Origin: CADEDV01 sp964437415
GTDB lineage: Bacteria; Bacteroidota; Bacteroidia; Chitinophagales; Chitinophagaceae
Direction: 5' to 3'
NCBI GenBank assembly: GCA_964437415.1
Contig: CAYTGN010000006.1
Span: 127,232-191,231, forward strand
DNA: 64,000 nt
The stretch's first letter is position 1. Each line of letters starts with the position of its first letter. The position numbers and the translations under genes were made by a program. This document shows, one piece after another, positions 32,544 to 42,078 of this stretch. Below the pieces are notes generated by a model, which made no database searches, had not been told where the DNA came from, and saw nothing but the letters and a program-made list of their open reading frames with translations.

Positions 32544-33368
32544 ATGATAAGAACCCTACTGATAGCGACCACAGCAGTTCTTTTGTTTACATCCTGCCGC
32601 TCTACCCGCAAAATACAGACAGCAGTGGCGCCGAAGGATACAACAGCCACTGTTACGGTTACACCGCCGCCGGACAGGAGCCGTGAAGATTCATTGGAAT
32701 TTATCAGGGATATCTATGGGGCTGTGCGGCAAAATGATATCCCTTTCACCACTTTCTCAGCCAAGATTGATGTTGACTATGTTGATGGCGATGGGAAAAA
32801 ATATAATGTGAATGCCAACCTGAGGATGTATAAAGACAGTGTGATATGGATATCCATGACGGCGATCTTTGGCATTGAAGGGTTAAGGGCTTATATCACC
32901 CCGGATTCTGTAAAAATGCTCGATAAGCAAAATAAGATATATACAGCCCGCAGTGTTTCTTACCTGCAGGAAATGACCGCTCTGCCGCTCGATCTTTCAT
33001 CATTGCAGCATCTGATCATTGGCAACCCGGTTTTTCTCGACAGCAACATCACCTCATATAACCAAACGGAAAATGCAGTTTCCCTTCTGCACATAGGCAG
33101 TTTTTTCAAAAATCTTTTTACGATAGATAAAAACGGCAAGCAGGTGCAAAGCAGTAAATTAGACGACCTTGATGAATTTCGCAACAGAACCTGTTATCTT
33201 AGCTACAGCAGCTATGAAAACAAAAAGGGAGTCAGTTTTTCAACGAAGCGGCGTATTACGGTAACGGAAAAGAAGAGTTTAGATATAAAACTCGATTTCA
33301 AGCAGTATGCTTTTAATGAAACGTTAAGCTTCCCTTTTTCAGTTCCAAAAAATTATAAACCCGGCTAA
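32544..33368 (+). CDS. DUF4292 lipoprotein
   Basis: The 274-residue lipoprotein has a signal peptide with lipobox LLFTSC (Cys at 18), a Thr/Pro-rich linker, then the beta-rich body of DUF4292: FSAKIDVDYVDGDGKKYNVN, SVIWISMTAIFGIEGLRAYI and DSVKMLDKQNKIY. The fold resembles LolA/LolB-type proteins that carry lipoproteins or lipids across the periplasm, and Bacteroidota lack classical LolB, so such a role has been suggested. It is inferred here only from the family. It lies between dut and an EnvC-like gene. Confidence 0.85.
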   Translation: MIRTLLIATTAVLLFTSCRSTRKIQTAVAPKDTTATVTVTPPPDRSREDSLEFIRDIYGAVRQNDIPFTTFSAKIDVDYVDGDGKKYNVNANLRMYKDSVIWISMTAIFGIEGLRAYITPDSVKMLDKQNKIYTARSVSYLQEMTALPLDLSSLQHLIIGNPVFLDSNITSYNQTENAVSLLHIGSFFKNLFTIDKNGKQVQSSKLDDLDEFRNRTCYLSYSSYENKKGVSFSTKRRITVTEKKSLDIKLDFKQYAFNETLSFPFSVPKNYKPG

Positions 33369-33450
33369 CTTGTAAAATTTATAAAACAGTAAGCCGTTAT
33401 ATTATAACTTTCCCGGACCCTGTTTTTGTTCACCCATATCCTTATTTATC

Positions 33451-34785
33451 ATGACAAAACAATTTTTCTTCTTTTTGCTGACATTGACTTTCTCTGCTGC
33501 CTCGGTACTGGCGCAACCCACGCCGCAGGATAAGGCTCAATTGGAAAAAGAAAGACAGGATCTGCAGCGGGAATTGAAAGAAATGCAGTCTGTGTATGAC
33601 AAACTGAAAGGGCAAAGCCGCCAGGCCCTGGGCCAGCTCAGTGTACTTAACAAAAAGATCAACCTGCAGGAAAGATATATCAGCAGTATTAATAAAGAAC
33701 TGCGGATGATAGAAGATGATATTTACCTGAGCAACCTGGAGATCTACCGCCTGCAACGGCAATTAGACACACTGAAGAATGAATATGCCAAATCGCTGGT
33801 CTATGCTTACAAAAACAGGAGCTCATATGATTATTTGAATTTTGTTTTTTCTGCCAGCAGTTTCAATGATGCCATCAAAAGAATATCCTACCTGAAAAGC
33901 TATCGGGCTTATCGGGAAAACCAGGTGAAAACGATTTTTGAAACACAGAATCTCATAGCGAAAAGGAAGGAACAGCAACTGAGCCGCAAGGAGCAGCAAA
34001 AGATGGCCTTGGAAAACCAAACCAAACAGCGGTCAGAGTTAGATGTGCAAAAAAAGGAAAAAAACCAGGTGGTCAGCAACCTGAAATCACAGGAAAAAGA
34101 CATTCAAAAACAGATCAATGCCAAAAAGAAAAGGGATACTGATCTGAAAAATGCCATTGCGGCTATTATCCGCCGTGAGATAGAGAAAGAAAAGGAAATA
34201 GCGAGGCTGAAAGTTGAAGAGGAGAAAAAGAAAAATACACCGGCAGTAAAGCCAAATGAAGGCGCAGCAACTACACCGACCACCAATCCTGTTGCAACAA
34301 CCACTGTACCAACCAGTCGTATTGCCAGCAGCAATTCAGGCAGTGTGCTGGAATTAAATGCAGCAGATGTAAAACTGGGAAGTGATTTTCTCAACAGCAA
34401 AGGCAAACTGCCATGGCCTGTTGACAAAGGCTACCCGAGCATTCATTTTGGTCCTTATGATATTCCGGGAACAAAACTCCGGGGTGATAATCCCGGTGTT
34501 ACCATTTCCACACAGTATGGCGCCTTTGTGAAATCTGTTTTTAATGGCGATGTGGTGGGAGTATATAATATGGGAGACGGGATGGCAGTGACCATACGTC
34601 ACGGTAAATATTTTACTACATACAGCAATCTATCAAATGTAAGCATTAAAAAAGGCGATGCTGTTTCCACCGGCCAGGTGATAGGTAAAGCGGGAAGAGA
34701 TGATGCCGGTGACCAGGGACAAATTGACTTTCTGCTGATGATCGAAACCAAGAATGTGAACCCCGAACCCTGGTTGCGGCGATAA
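33451..34785 (+). CDS. EnvC-like periplasmic protein with coiled coil and degenerate M23 domain
   Basis: The 444-residue protein has a signal peptide, a long coiled coil (about 25-250, rich in Lys/Glu/Gln heptads) and a Thr/Pro/Ala linker. A C-terminal LytM/M23 fold (about 325-444) contains VTIRHGKYFTTYSNLSNV. The usual zinc ligands are not complete: the first HxxxD position reads RGDNPGV and the final HxH position reads QIDFLL. This matches EnvC, whose LytM domain is inactive and switches on peptidoglycan amidases during division, rather than a working endopeptidase. Its 3' end overlaps no other gene but abuts a shared terminator. Confidence 0.85.
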   Translation: MTKQFFFFLLTLTFSAASVLAQPTPQDKAQLEKERQDLQRELKEMQSVYDKLKGQSRQALGQLSVLNKKINLQERYISSINKELRMIEDDIYLSNLEIYRLQRQLDTLKNEYAKSLVYAYKNRSSYDYLNFVFSASSFNDAIKRISYLKSYRAYRENQVKTIFETQNLIAKRKEQQLSRKEQQKMALENQTKQRSELDVQKKEKNQVVSNLKSQEKDIQKQINAKKKRDTDLKNAIAAIIRREIEKEKEIARLKVEEEKKKNTPAVKPNEGAATTPTTNPVATTTVPTSRIASSNSGSVLELNAADVKLGSDFLNSKGKLPWPVDKGYPSIHFGPYDIPGTKLRGDNPGVTISTQYGAFVKSVFNGDVVGVYNMGDGMAVTIRHGKYFTTYSNLSNVSIKKGDAVSTGQVIGKAGRDDAGDQGQIDFLLMIETKNVNPEPWLRR

Positions 34786-34790
34786 ACGCT

Positions 34791-34817
34791 TTCAAAAAGG
34801 TTGTCAACCTTTTTGAA
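34791..34817. terminator. Bidirectional terminator between the EnvC-like gene and bshA
   Basis: TTCAAAAAGGTT (34791-34802) pairs perfectly with AACCTTTTTGAA (34806-34817) with a 3-nt loop. The stem includes the last four codons and stop of bshA, so it is partly coding. T runs occur in both arms. Confidence 0.75.
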
Positions 34818-35931
34818 GAAATCGTTCATACAATTTTTCATACAGCGGAACGATATGGGCAATATCATATTTCCGGGCATGTGCTGAAGCTTTTTCCTTA
34901 AATGATTTCAGGGTCTTCTCATCTTTCAGGATGGAAATAGCCTGCTGGCTCATCAGGGCCACATCTCCCACATTGGCGAGATAACCGGTTTCACCTGGAA
35001 TATTTATTTCCCCTAACCCGCCTGCATTTGTTGAAACAACCGGCACACCGGCAGCCATTGCCTCTAATGCTGCCAGGCCAAAGCTCTCATATTCGGAAGT
35101 GAGTAGGAATAAATCTGCGATGGCAAGAATGTCTTCCATCTGCTCCTGTTTGCCTACAAAACGTATTTCATCACAAATACCCAGCTCTCTTGCCAGGTCT
35201 TCTGCTGTGGATCGTTCAGGCCCGTCGCCTACAAACAAGAGCTTTGAAGGAATGACCTTATTCACTTCATAAAATATCTTTACCACATCCTGCACTCTTT
35301 TTATTTTCCGGAAGTTGGAAGCATGTAATAATATCCTTTCGGCGTTTGGTGCAATTACTTTTCGAAAGGCATCAATGGGTTTGCGGCTGAAACGCTGCAC
35401 ATCTACAAAATTGTAAATGACCTCGATCTCTTTTTCAATCGTGAATATTTTATACGTTTCATCCCGCAGGTTTTGCGACACGGCTGTGATGGCATCGCTC
35501 TGGTTGATGGAAAATGCCACCACCGGCGCATAAGTTTTGTCACGGCCCACTAAGGTGATGTCTGTTCCGTGCAGCGTGGTGATAACGGGAATTTCTTTTC
35601 CTTCTTTCTTTAATATCTGTTTGGCCATGTAGGCGGCCGAAGCATGGGGAATGGCATAGTGCACATGGAGCAGATCAAGATTATTATTCTTGATCACATC
35701 CACCATCGTGCTGGCCAGTGCTGTTTCATAAGGCGGGTAATCGAAGAGAGGATAGGGGGGCACCTGCACTTCATGATAAAATATATTCGGTATAAAACCA
35801 TTCAATCTCACCGGTTGCTGGTAAGTGATGAAGTGTACCAGGTGGCCTTCCTGCGCTAGTGCCTTACCAAGTTCTGTTGCCAATACACCGCTTCCGCCAA
35901 ATGTGGGATAGCAAACAATTCCTATTCGCAT
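34804..35931 (-). CDS. bshA: N-acetyl-alpha-D-glucosaminyl L-malate synthase (bacillithiol)
   Basis: This GT4 glycosyltransferase joins UDP-GlcNAc and L-malate in the first step of bacillithiol synthesis. The N-terminus MRIGIVCYPTFGGSGVLATE and segments LHVHYAIPHA, VITTLHGTDITLVG, RILLHASNFRKIKR and LLTSEYESFGLAALEAMAAG match BshA. The ATG at 35931 is chosen over 35952 because MRIGIV begins the Rossmann fold. Bacillithiol persulfide is a possible substrate for the persulfide dioxygenase at 20680-22080 in organisms that lack glutathione, so the two may be linked metabolically. Confidence 0.94.
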   Translation of the reverse strand: MRIGIVCYPTFGGSGVLATELGKALAQEGHLVHFITYQQPVRLNGFIPNIFYHEVQVPPYPLFDYPPYETALASTMVDVIKNNNLDLLHVHYAIPHASAAYMAKQILKKEGKEIPVITTLHGTDITLVGRDKTYAPVVAFSINQSDAITAVSQNLRDETYKIFTIEKEIEVIYNFVDVQRFSRKPIDAFRKVIAPNAERILLHASNFRKIKRVQDVVKIFYEVNKVIPSKLLFVGDGPERSTAEDLARELGICDEIRFVGKQEQMEDILAIADLFLLTSEYESFGLAALEAMAAGVPVVSTNAGGLGEINIPGETGYLANVGDVALMSQQAISILKDEKTLKSFKEKASAHARKYDIAHIVPLYEKLYERFLQKG

Positions 35932-36072
35932 ATTTTGTGGTTCAGATTGCAAAACTAAGATAACAGTTCCGGATAGTTTTGGTTTTACCGTTTATCGTAA
36001 ATGTTTGGAAATACATTTTGGCTTATTTTTATCTATTAGCTTTCATTTACCAGTAAAAATACATTCAACCGC

Positions 36073-37440
36073 ATGAGATCATTTATTTGCACAGCCATGG
36101 CATTATTCAGCAGCCTGCTGTTATTGGCGCAAAAGGAAGATTCCGTTTTTATCAAAAGGCTTTCTGATGAAATACTCACCAATGGTAAGGCATATGATAA
36201 CCTCCGTTACCTCACCAAACAGATCGGTGCAAGACTGGCCGGTTCACCCGGCATGGTAAAGTCGGAAAAATGGGGATTGCAACTGATGGAACAATATGGA
36301 GCTGATAAAGCATGGAAACAGGAATGTAAAGTGCCGGTATGGATAAGAGGGGGTCATGACGAGGCAAGGGTTGTTTCTGACGGCGGCAGGATAATAAAGC
36401 TGGATGTTGTTGCTTTGGGCAATTCAATAGGGACTGGAAAAAAGGGATTGTCTGCCGAAGTGATCGAAGTAAAATCATTTGATGACCTGGAAGCAAAGAA
36501 AGACCAGGTGAAAGGCAAGATCGTTTTTTATAATTATAAATTCAATCCCACATTCATCCGCACCTTTCAATCGTATGGTGATGCATCACGATACAGGGGG
36601 CAGGGACCTTCGGCTGCAGCGAAGCATGGCGCAGTAGGAGTGATCGTAAGAAGTATGAGTCACAGTGTAGATAATCATCCGCACACCGGTGCTACAAGGT
36701 ATGATACGAACTATGCAAAAATTCCTGCCGTGGCGATTGGGTTACGGGATGCTGACTGGCTAAGTGACAACCTCGCAAAGAATAAAACAACAGTGACACT
36801 GAAAACAAACGGGCATTTTCGTCCTGATACTATTGGTCATAATATTATTGGTGAACTGGTGGGTTCAGAGTTTCCCGATGAGATCATCACGGTTGGCGGC
36901 CATCTCGATAGCTGGGACAACTGCGAAGGCGCCCATGATGACGGCGCCGGTTGTGTGCAGACGATTGAAATTTTGAGAGCCTTTAAAGCACTTGGCTATA
37001 AACCCAAAAGAACCATTCGCTTTGTTTTATTTGCCAATGAAGAAAATGGTTTGCGGGGCGGCAACAAATATGCAGAAGAAGCCAAGGCAAAAGGCGAGAA
37101 ACACATCTTTGCCTTAGAGAGTGATGCAGGCGGTTTTACACCAAGAGGATTTGGTTTTACGGGCACCGATGCGCAGTTTCAAAAATTCATGAGTTGGAAA
37201 GAACTGATTGCACCCTATGGTTGCAGTGAATTTAACCGTGGTGGCGGCGGCGCTGATATTGGTCCGTTGAACAGAAGTTTGGGCACAGCCGTTGCCGGGT
37301 TGAACCCCGACTCACAACGTTACTTCGATTATCATCATGCCCGCAACGATGTGTTTGAAGCGGTGAATAAAAGAGAACTGGAGCTTGGGGCCATCAATAT
37401 GGCGGCGCTGATCTATTTGGTGGATAAGTATGGGTTGTAA
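36073..37440 (+). CDS. M28 family zinc metallopeptidase with PA insert
   Basis: The 455-residue protein has a signal peptide (MRSFICTAMALFSSLLLLAQ) and a PA-type insert before the catalytic domain. The co-catalytic zinc site shows in TVGGHLDSWD, GAHDDGAG, FANEENGLRG and a LESDAGG segment, with a late His in YFDYHHARNDVF. The layout resembles plasma glutamate carboxypeptidase/carboxypeptidase Q, which cleaves dipeptides outside the cytoplasm. A decayed copy of its last 31 codons lies at 44699-44807. Confidence 0.9.
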   Translation: MRSFICTAMALFSSLLLLAQKEDSVFIKRLSDEILTNGKAYDNLRYLTKQIGARLAGSPGMVKSEKWGLQLMEQYGADKAWKQECKVPVWIRGGHDEARVVSDGGRIIKLDVVALGNSIGTGKKGLSAEVIEVKSFDDLEAKKDQVKGKIVFYNYKFNPTFIRTFQSYGDASRYRGQGPSAAAKHGAVGVIVRSMSHSVDNHPHTGATRYDTNYAKIPAVAIGLRDADWLSDNLAKNKTTVTLKTNGHFRPDTIGHNIIGELVGSEFPDEIITVGGHLDSWDNCEGAHDDGAGCVQTIEILRAFKALGYKPKRTIRFVLFANEENGLRGGNKYAEEAKAKGEKHIFALESDAGGFTPRGFGFTGTDAQFQKFMSWKELIAPYGCSEFNRGGGGADIGPLNRSLGTAVAGLNPDSQRYFDYHHARNDVFEAVNKRELELGAINMAALIYLVDKYGL

Positions 37441-37540
37441 ACCTGCTTAAGCTTTTTTTGAATTGCTACAGCTATAACAGTTTTTATTTCACCTGCTCAC
37501 CCTTGGCGATCGCTGTTTAAAAAAAATCAATGGGGTTGAA

Positions 37541-38650
37541 TTATTTACCTGCATCTTCCACCATACTTACAAATTTGTCTATATTATCTTCTATTACTTT
37601 TTTCATAGCCAGGATTGAATGGTTTTCACCATCGCTCACCCGGAGCCAGATGCTGATAAACTGCGGTGCCGATTTGGGCAACTTTCTGTTATAATAGCCC
37701 GGGTTGGGTTTTACAGGCACAAAAAACTCCTGGTCGCTTAGTGCTGTAAAAACAAATCGTGTTATCCCGTCTTTAAATTGACTTTTTACTACACTCCATT
37801 CATTTAGCCAGCGTTCATCTTTTTCCAGATCTTTTTTGTAAGCGGCCAGCGTTTTTTCCAGGTTGACAATTTGGTTGTTTTGGGTACTGAGGAAATATTC
37901 CAGTTGGCCGGATTGCTTATACGCATTCTGCATTTCTTTATTATCTCTTTGCTTTTTAGCAGCGGCTATATAAGCTTGTTGTATGGCTACCTGTTTCAAT
38001 AAAAATTCTTTACGGGTAACGTATTGAAAAGGAAGTTCGCTTCCCTTGCGGGTAACCCACCAAATATGGTCTTTAGTATACATGGCATCGGAGCCGCCAT
38101 AGGCATACCATCCGTTTGCCATATTGGGTAGCATTCCATTTGGAATCAGGTCCTTTTCAAGGGTATTATAGCCAATATAGGCGTTGCTGTTTACCTCACC
38201 GTTCCGGTCAATGATGGCGATGGTGTCATAGAAGTTCCCAATTTCCAGACCCCAATTGACGTTTATGATCAGGGTTGCATTAGAGTGATCGTTTTTCACC
38301 AGCTTACCATTTTTACAGGAGTTGGCAAAGTTCATCAGCATATAGGAGTAAGGATGACCATATCTATTGGGATGTCGGGCATTAATTTCAGATGGGTTCA
38401 TATTATAATTGGCGCTATGCCGGGCTGTTACCCCCACAGGCTTATAGTTGTCCTGAAAAACCTGGCGAATAGAAGCAACCAGTTTCCTTTCCGCAGCCAG
38501 TTCTGCAGGGGTAAGGCCGCCTGTATTCTGGTCGGTAAAGGATGTCCAGGTTCCCGGAGCTGTTTTAATTTTTTCGGGATCACAAGCTTCCTGTGCGAAA
38601 ATCATGATAGTTTCAAACACAAGCAGGAAGAGGAGTATTATTGTTTTCAT
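37541..38650 (-). CDS. Secreted protein of unknown function, paralogue of 38654-39682
   Basis: The 369-residue protein has a signal peptide (LLFLLVFETIMIFAQ) and no lipobox. It shares with its upstream neighbour the pattern ACDPEKIKTAPGTW near the N-terminus, PFQYVTRKEFLLKQVAIQQA in the middle and NPGYYNRKLPKSAPQFISI near the C-terminus. A Lys/Gln-rich helical stretch follows the middle motif. No catalytic motif is recognised. Its start lies 3 bp after the neighbour's stop, so they form one operon beside a two-component system. Confidence 0.75.
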   Translation of the reverse strand: MKTIILLFLLVFETIMIFAQEACDPEKIKTAPGTWTSFTDQNTGGLTPAELAAERKLVASIRQVFQDNYKPVGVTARHSANYNMNPSEINARHPNRYGHPYSYMLMNFANSCKNGKLVKNDHSNATLIINVNWGLEIGNFYDTIAIIDRNGEVNSNAYIGYNTLEKDLIPNGMLPNMANGWYAYGGSDAMYTKDHIWWVTRKGSELPFQYVTRKEFLLKQVAIQQAYIAAAKKQRDNKEMQNAYKQSGQLEYFLSTQNNQIVNLEKTLAAYKKDLEKDERWLNEWSVVKSQFKDGITRFVFTALSDQEFFVPVKPNPGYYNRKLPKSAPQFISIWLRVSDGENHSILAMKKVIEDNIDKFVSMVEDAGK

Positions 38651-38653
38651 TTT

Positions 38654-39682
38654 TTATTTGCTTCCCAGCAGGCTTTTAAAGAAATCAATATTATTGTCAA
38701 CCACTTTGCGTATGTTCTGTCCTATAAAGTCATCCGTTCGGCCTACGTTTATTATTATAAACTGTGCTGCCCATTTAGGAAGGCTGCGGTTGTAGTAATC
38801 AGGGTTGGACATAATGGGCACAGACATAGCAGGATCGTCCAAACTGGTAAAAACGAACCGGGAATACAGGAATGCTTTTGTTACAGGGTCTCTTATTCCT
38901 TCTTCTTTTACCACCGCTTTTTCATTGAGCCAGGCTTGTTCTTTTTTCAAATCCTGCCGGTAGGCTTCCAGTGGTTTTTCAAAAAACATGGACAAAAACT
39001 CTTTGCTGTCTCCCGGCTTTCTTTCTTTACGTCTGGCCTCGAGGAGGGCCACCTGTTTTTCCAAAAACTGTTTACGGCTTACATAGCGGTACGGCAGTTT
39101 GCCTTCGTAGGTAATCCATACATAATAGTTTCTTCCGCTCTCAACGGTATGGTACCCGTTTGAAAAATCGGGAAGTTTTCCCCCTTTACACTCCCCTGTT
39201 GATAAAGCATAAAAACCAAAGCCGTTGTTCGCTTCCGAACTTAGTTCGCCTCTTTCATTATACAGCGGCATATCGAGGAACTGAATCTGTCCTGATATGC
39301 GAACAGGGTTTATATATACTGCCGAGCTTACAGCTTCGCTATTTTTCGTCCTTTTTCCGTTTATACAGAGAAACCTGAAATTGCTGATAGTGTATATATA
39401 TGAGTTGGCGTACGCATTTTTGGTAGTATTATGGGTTAGGTAATTATATACATCTGCGCCAACGGGTTTGTATTGCTCCTTGAACATTTGCCCTATCTTG
39501 TTCATAGTTTGCTTAGCACCGGCAAGATCTGCAGCGGAAGGTTTTGGAGTGCCCGATTCAACCTGATCACCAGGCTGCGGCAGCCACTTACCCGGCAGGG
39601 TTTTCAGGGCTTCCTTATCGCAGTCTTGTGCTAAAGTGGCTACACTACACAGGCATAAAAGGAAATGAAACATTTTTTTCAT
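38654..39682 (-). CDS. Secreted protein of unknown function, paralogue of 37541-38650
   Basis: The 342-residue protein has a signal peptide (MKKMFHFLLCLCSVATLAQ) and the motifs DCDKEALKTLPGKW, LPYRYVSRKQFLEKQVALLE and NPDYYNRSLPKWAAQFIII, which match the downstream paralogue. The two are probably an old tandem duplication; they differ widely outside these motifs. I do not recognise the family. It follows the TPR gene by 55 bp on the same strand, so the three genes may be cotranscribed. Confidence 0.75.
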   Translation of the reverse strand: MKKMFHFLLCLCSVATLAQDCDKEALKTLPGKWLPQPGDQVESGTPKPSAADLAGAKQTMNKIGQMFKEQYKPVGADVYNYLTHNTTKNAYANSYIYTISNFRFLCINGKRTKNSEAVSSAVYINPVRISGQIQFLDMPLYNERGELSSEANNGFGFYALSTGECKGGKLPDFSNGYHTVESGRNYYVWITYEGKLPYRYVSRKQFLEKQVALLEARRKERKPGDSKEFLSMFFEKPLEAYRQDLKKEQAWLNEKAVVKEEGIRDPVTKAFLYSRFVFTSLDDPAMSVPIMSNPDYYNRSLPKWAAQFIIINVGRTDDFIGQNIRKVVDNNIDFFKSLLGSK

Positions 39683-39737
39683 AACAAATATTTTTCTGCT
39701 ATCATCGTGGCTAAAGGGGTTATTGATCTTCCATTTA

Positions 39738-41906
39738 TCATTTCCCTCTTAAAAAACTACTTCCAGGTGAGCCAATGGAAGGTCCGGCCGAATTGAAGCC
39801 GCCACTCAGGCTTACTTCCACACTGCCCAACTCCACGCCGGCGCTTCCAATGGGGCCACTGATACCGGTGCCTACCGACCCTCCAACAGTAACATCGGCT
39901 ATATTGCCGCCTTTGTCAATGGTAACAGTGGTTTTTACCGATCCTCCCACTTCGCCTTTTACCACTTTACCCACTTCAAATTCTTTTTTCGCACCTACTT
40001 CTGCCGATATAGTGTGCCCGGTAGTTTCCCAGGTGGCAGGATCTGTGGTTTGCCCATATTCAACGTTTACCACGCCAAAGTTTAACTGCATCTTCATACC
40101 CTTGCAATCAAATTTTCCCTTGAATGACTTCGCATCTATTCCCCAGCTTACCCGGCAATGGTCGGCTTCCCACTGCTGTATTTTTCCTTCAATGTTCAGA
40201 TCTTTGGGCCCTAACTCACCACAGGGCGGCGACAGGTCGTGTATAAAAGGATAAACTTTTTGCAAACTGTAAATACCGCTTAAATAGGATGCATAAGCCT
40301 GGTACACCGAGGCAGTAGGGTCAGCAGGATAACCGTATATGGGTAACCAAAAAATTTCTTCCTGCAGTTTCTGGTTCAGCAGGTCTTCCATATTACGGAT
40401 GTAGAGATTGGCAATCGTTGCATTCCCTTCCAGGAATTGCTGCTGGTAGTTTTGCTGAAGTGTGCAGAGTTGTTTTTCCATCTTCGCCAGTTTCTCTTCT
40501 TCTTCCACCGCTCCTTCGCCTCCTTCAATTTGGCCCATTTGCTTTCTTATATCATTCATTTGCTCCTGTATGCCTTTCAGGGATTCGAGCAGCTTCTTTT
40601 CGCTTTCCAGCCTTTTGTCTTCTTCCCGTTGCATACGTTGCACAAAAGAAGTGCTATATTCTGATTGGTGTATGGAGGCGATTATGTAGTGGGCCTGTGG
40701 CTGCAGGGGATGGTTGTATTTGAGATAATGCCTGTGTAAGGCGCCTGCATCGCCAGGTGTTTTCATCAAACGGGTGAGGTCCCGCATTTGGTCTTGCTGT
40801 ATTTTCATCCGCTGCTCATGATAGGCTTGCGACATTTCACCGGCAATAATCTGGGCTTCGTTGTTTGTTTCACCCAGGTCGCTGAAAAAAGTTTCTAACT
40901 CTTTTTGGGTTTCTATTGCCTCTGTATAGGAGCCGGGTACAGGAGGTAGCCGGAAACGTTTGGTAATGGCGTGGTCTTTTTTATAGTATGGCTTATACTT
41001 CGGCCTTATCAGTTCTGCCATGTCCGTTCCAGGGTCCTCAATGGCAAGTATACCAATGGCATCTGCTGTGCCGCCTCCGTTTTCAATGGTTTGTTTAACG
41101 TAGTCAACGCACTTAGCAGTATTGCCCTGGTGTTTGGCCATTACAGCAAGCGAGTACGAAGCCTGGGTTTGTGTTTTGTCTTCTTTCAGCGCTTCTTTTA
41201 AGAATTTTTCGGCTTTGTCCAGATAGCCTAAACTAAGCCATGCCTGCCCGAGATTATTGAGCAGCGTAGGACTTTTTGGAAAATGTTTTTGCAGATACTG
41301 CAATAGGGGCAATGATTTGTGGGCATAGCCGCTAATGGTCATAAAAGCAGCAAGGTTGTTGATGGAAACATAATCCTCCTGGTCGGTAAGGCAGGCATTA
41401 AGCAACAGGTAAAGGGCTTTATCCATTTCTTTATTCATAAAATAACCCATGGCAATTTCGCCGGTTTCTTTTCCTTTGTTGAGGTGGGGTGTTATATCGG
41501 CTTTATGGGTTGGTTTAATGGCTTCATTGGTGCTCTGCATTATTGGCTGCAGGTAGGCTTTCAATTGTTCTTTGCCCGCAGGTGTGGCCGCAATGGGCAG
41601 GCCCGAAGGTTTGGTGAGGATTCTGTTGGGGTCTGCGGCGGCCAGAGCCTTCATATCTACGTCTTTTACACCTGTGGCTTTGGTTGTTTTTTCAACCTGT
41701 TTCAGCATGTCCAGCATGCCCATTTCTTCCATGGCTTTCTTCATTTCGGGGTCAGCTTCCATTTCTTTTTTAAGCTGCTTCATCATTTCTTCCACAGACT
41801 GGGTCTCTTCTTTTTTAGGCGGCTTTTTCTGGGCTTGCGCCAAAACAGCGAAGGCAAGCAAGCATACAATCAGCATGGCCGTCGGTAATCTAAGTAGTCT
41901 TTTCAT
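39738..41906 (-). CDS. Large secreted TPR protein with Gly/Ser-rich C-terminus
   Basis: The 722-residue protein has a signal peptide (ends ...FAVLAQAQ) and an acidic, Met/Lys-rich segment (EEMMKQLKKEMEADPEMKKA). Tetratricopeptide-like repeats follow around 155-260 (SLPLLQYLQKHFPKSPTLLN then NLGQAWLSLGYLDKAEKFLK), then a Glu/Gln-rich coiled coil near 425-490. It ends with a Gly/Val/Ser-rich beta tail (GGSVGTGISGPIGSAGVELG). No enzymatic motif is seen. It is the first gene of the three-gene block opposite the sensor kinase, so it may be regulated by that kinase. Confidence 0.8.
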   Translation of the reverse strand: MKRLLRLPTAMLIVCLLAFAVLAQAQKKPPKKEETQSVEEMMKQLKKEMEADPEMKKAMEEMGMLDMLKQVEKTTKATGVKDVDMKALAAADPNRILTKPSGLPIAATPAGKEQLKAYLQPIMQSTNEAIKPTHKADITPHLNKGKETGEIAMGYFMNKEMDKALYLLLNACLTDQEDYVSINNLAAFMTISGYAHKSLPLLQYLQKHFPKSPTLLNNLGQAWLSLGYLDKAEKFLKEALKEDKTQTQASYSLAVMAKHQGNTAKCVDYVKQTIENGGGTADAIGILAIEDPGTDMAELIRPKYKPYYKKDHAITKRFRLPPVPGSYTEAIETQKELETFFSDLGETNNEAQIIAGEMSQAYHEQRMKIQQDQMRDLTRLMKTPGDAGALHRHYLKYNHPLQPQAHYIIASIHQSEYSTSFVQRMQREEDKRLESEKKLLESLKGIQEQMNDIRKQMGQIEGGEGAVEEEEKLAKMEKQLCTLQQNYQQQFLEGNATIANLYIRNMEDLLNQKLQEEIFWLPIYGYPADPTASVYQAYASYLSGIYSLQKVYPFIHDLSPPCGELGPKDLNIEGKIQQWEADHCRVSWGIDAKSFKGKFDCKGMKMQLNFGVVNVEYGQTTDPATWETTGHTISAEVGAKKEFEVGKVVKGEVGGSVKTTVTIDKGGNIADVTVGGSVGTGISGPIGSAGVELGSVEVSLSGGFNSAGPSIGSPGSSFLRGK

Positions 41907-42078
41907 TGCTGTAAAAGGTTTGATTATTATTCAACAAACAAATGTTGCACATCCTGCACAGTTTTTCTATCGTTAAAAAGTATGATTTTCCCGGAAAGAA
42001 AATCATAAAAAAAGAGGAGGCAGCCTAAAGAGAATTGTATGTTTATTTGTACATTAAGCAGATTATACAAAGAACTAT

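Noticed and set aside
33451..34785. Active M23 peptidoglycan endopeptidase
   Set aside because: The HxxxD and HxH zinc motifs are not complete, so an EnvC-like activator is more likely.
38285..39163. Long plus-strand open frame (292 codons)
   Set aside because: It is antisense to the two secreted-protein paralogues, which have signal peptides and conserved motifs. Its own translation shows none.
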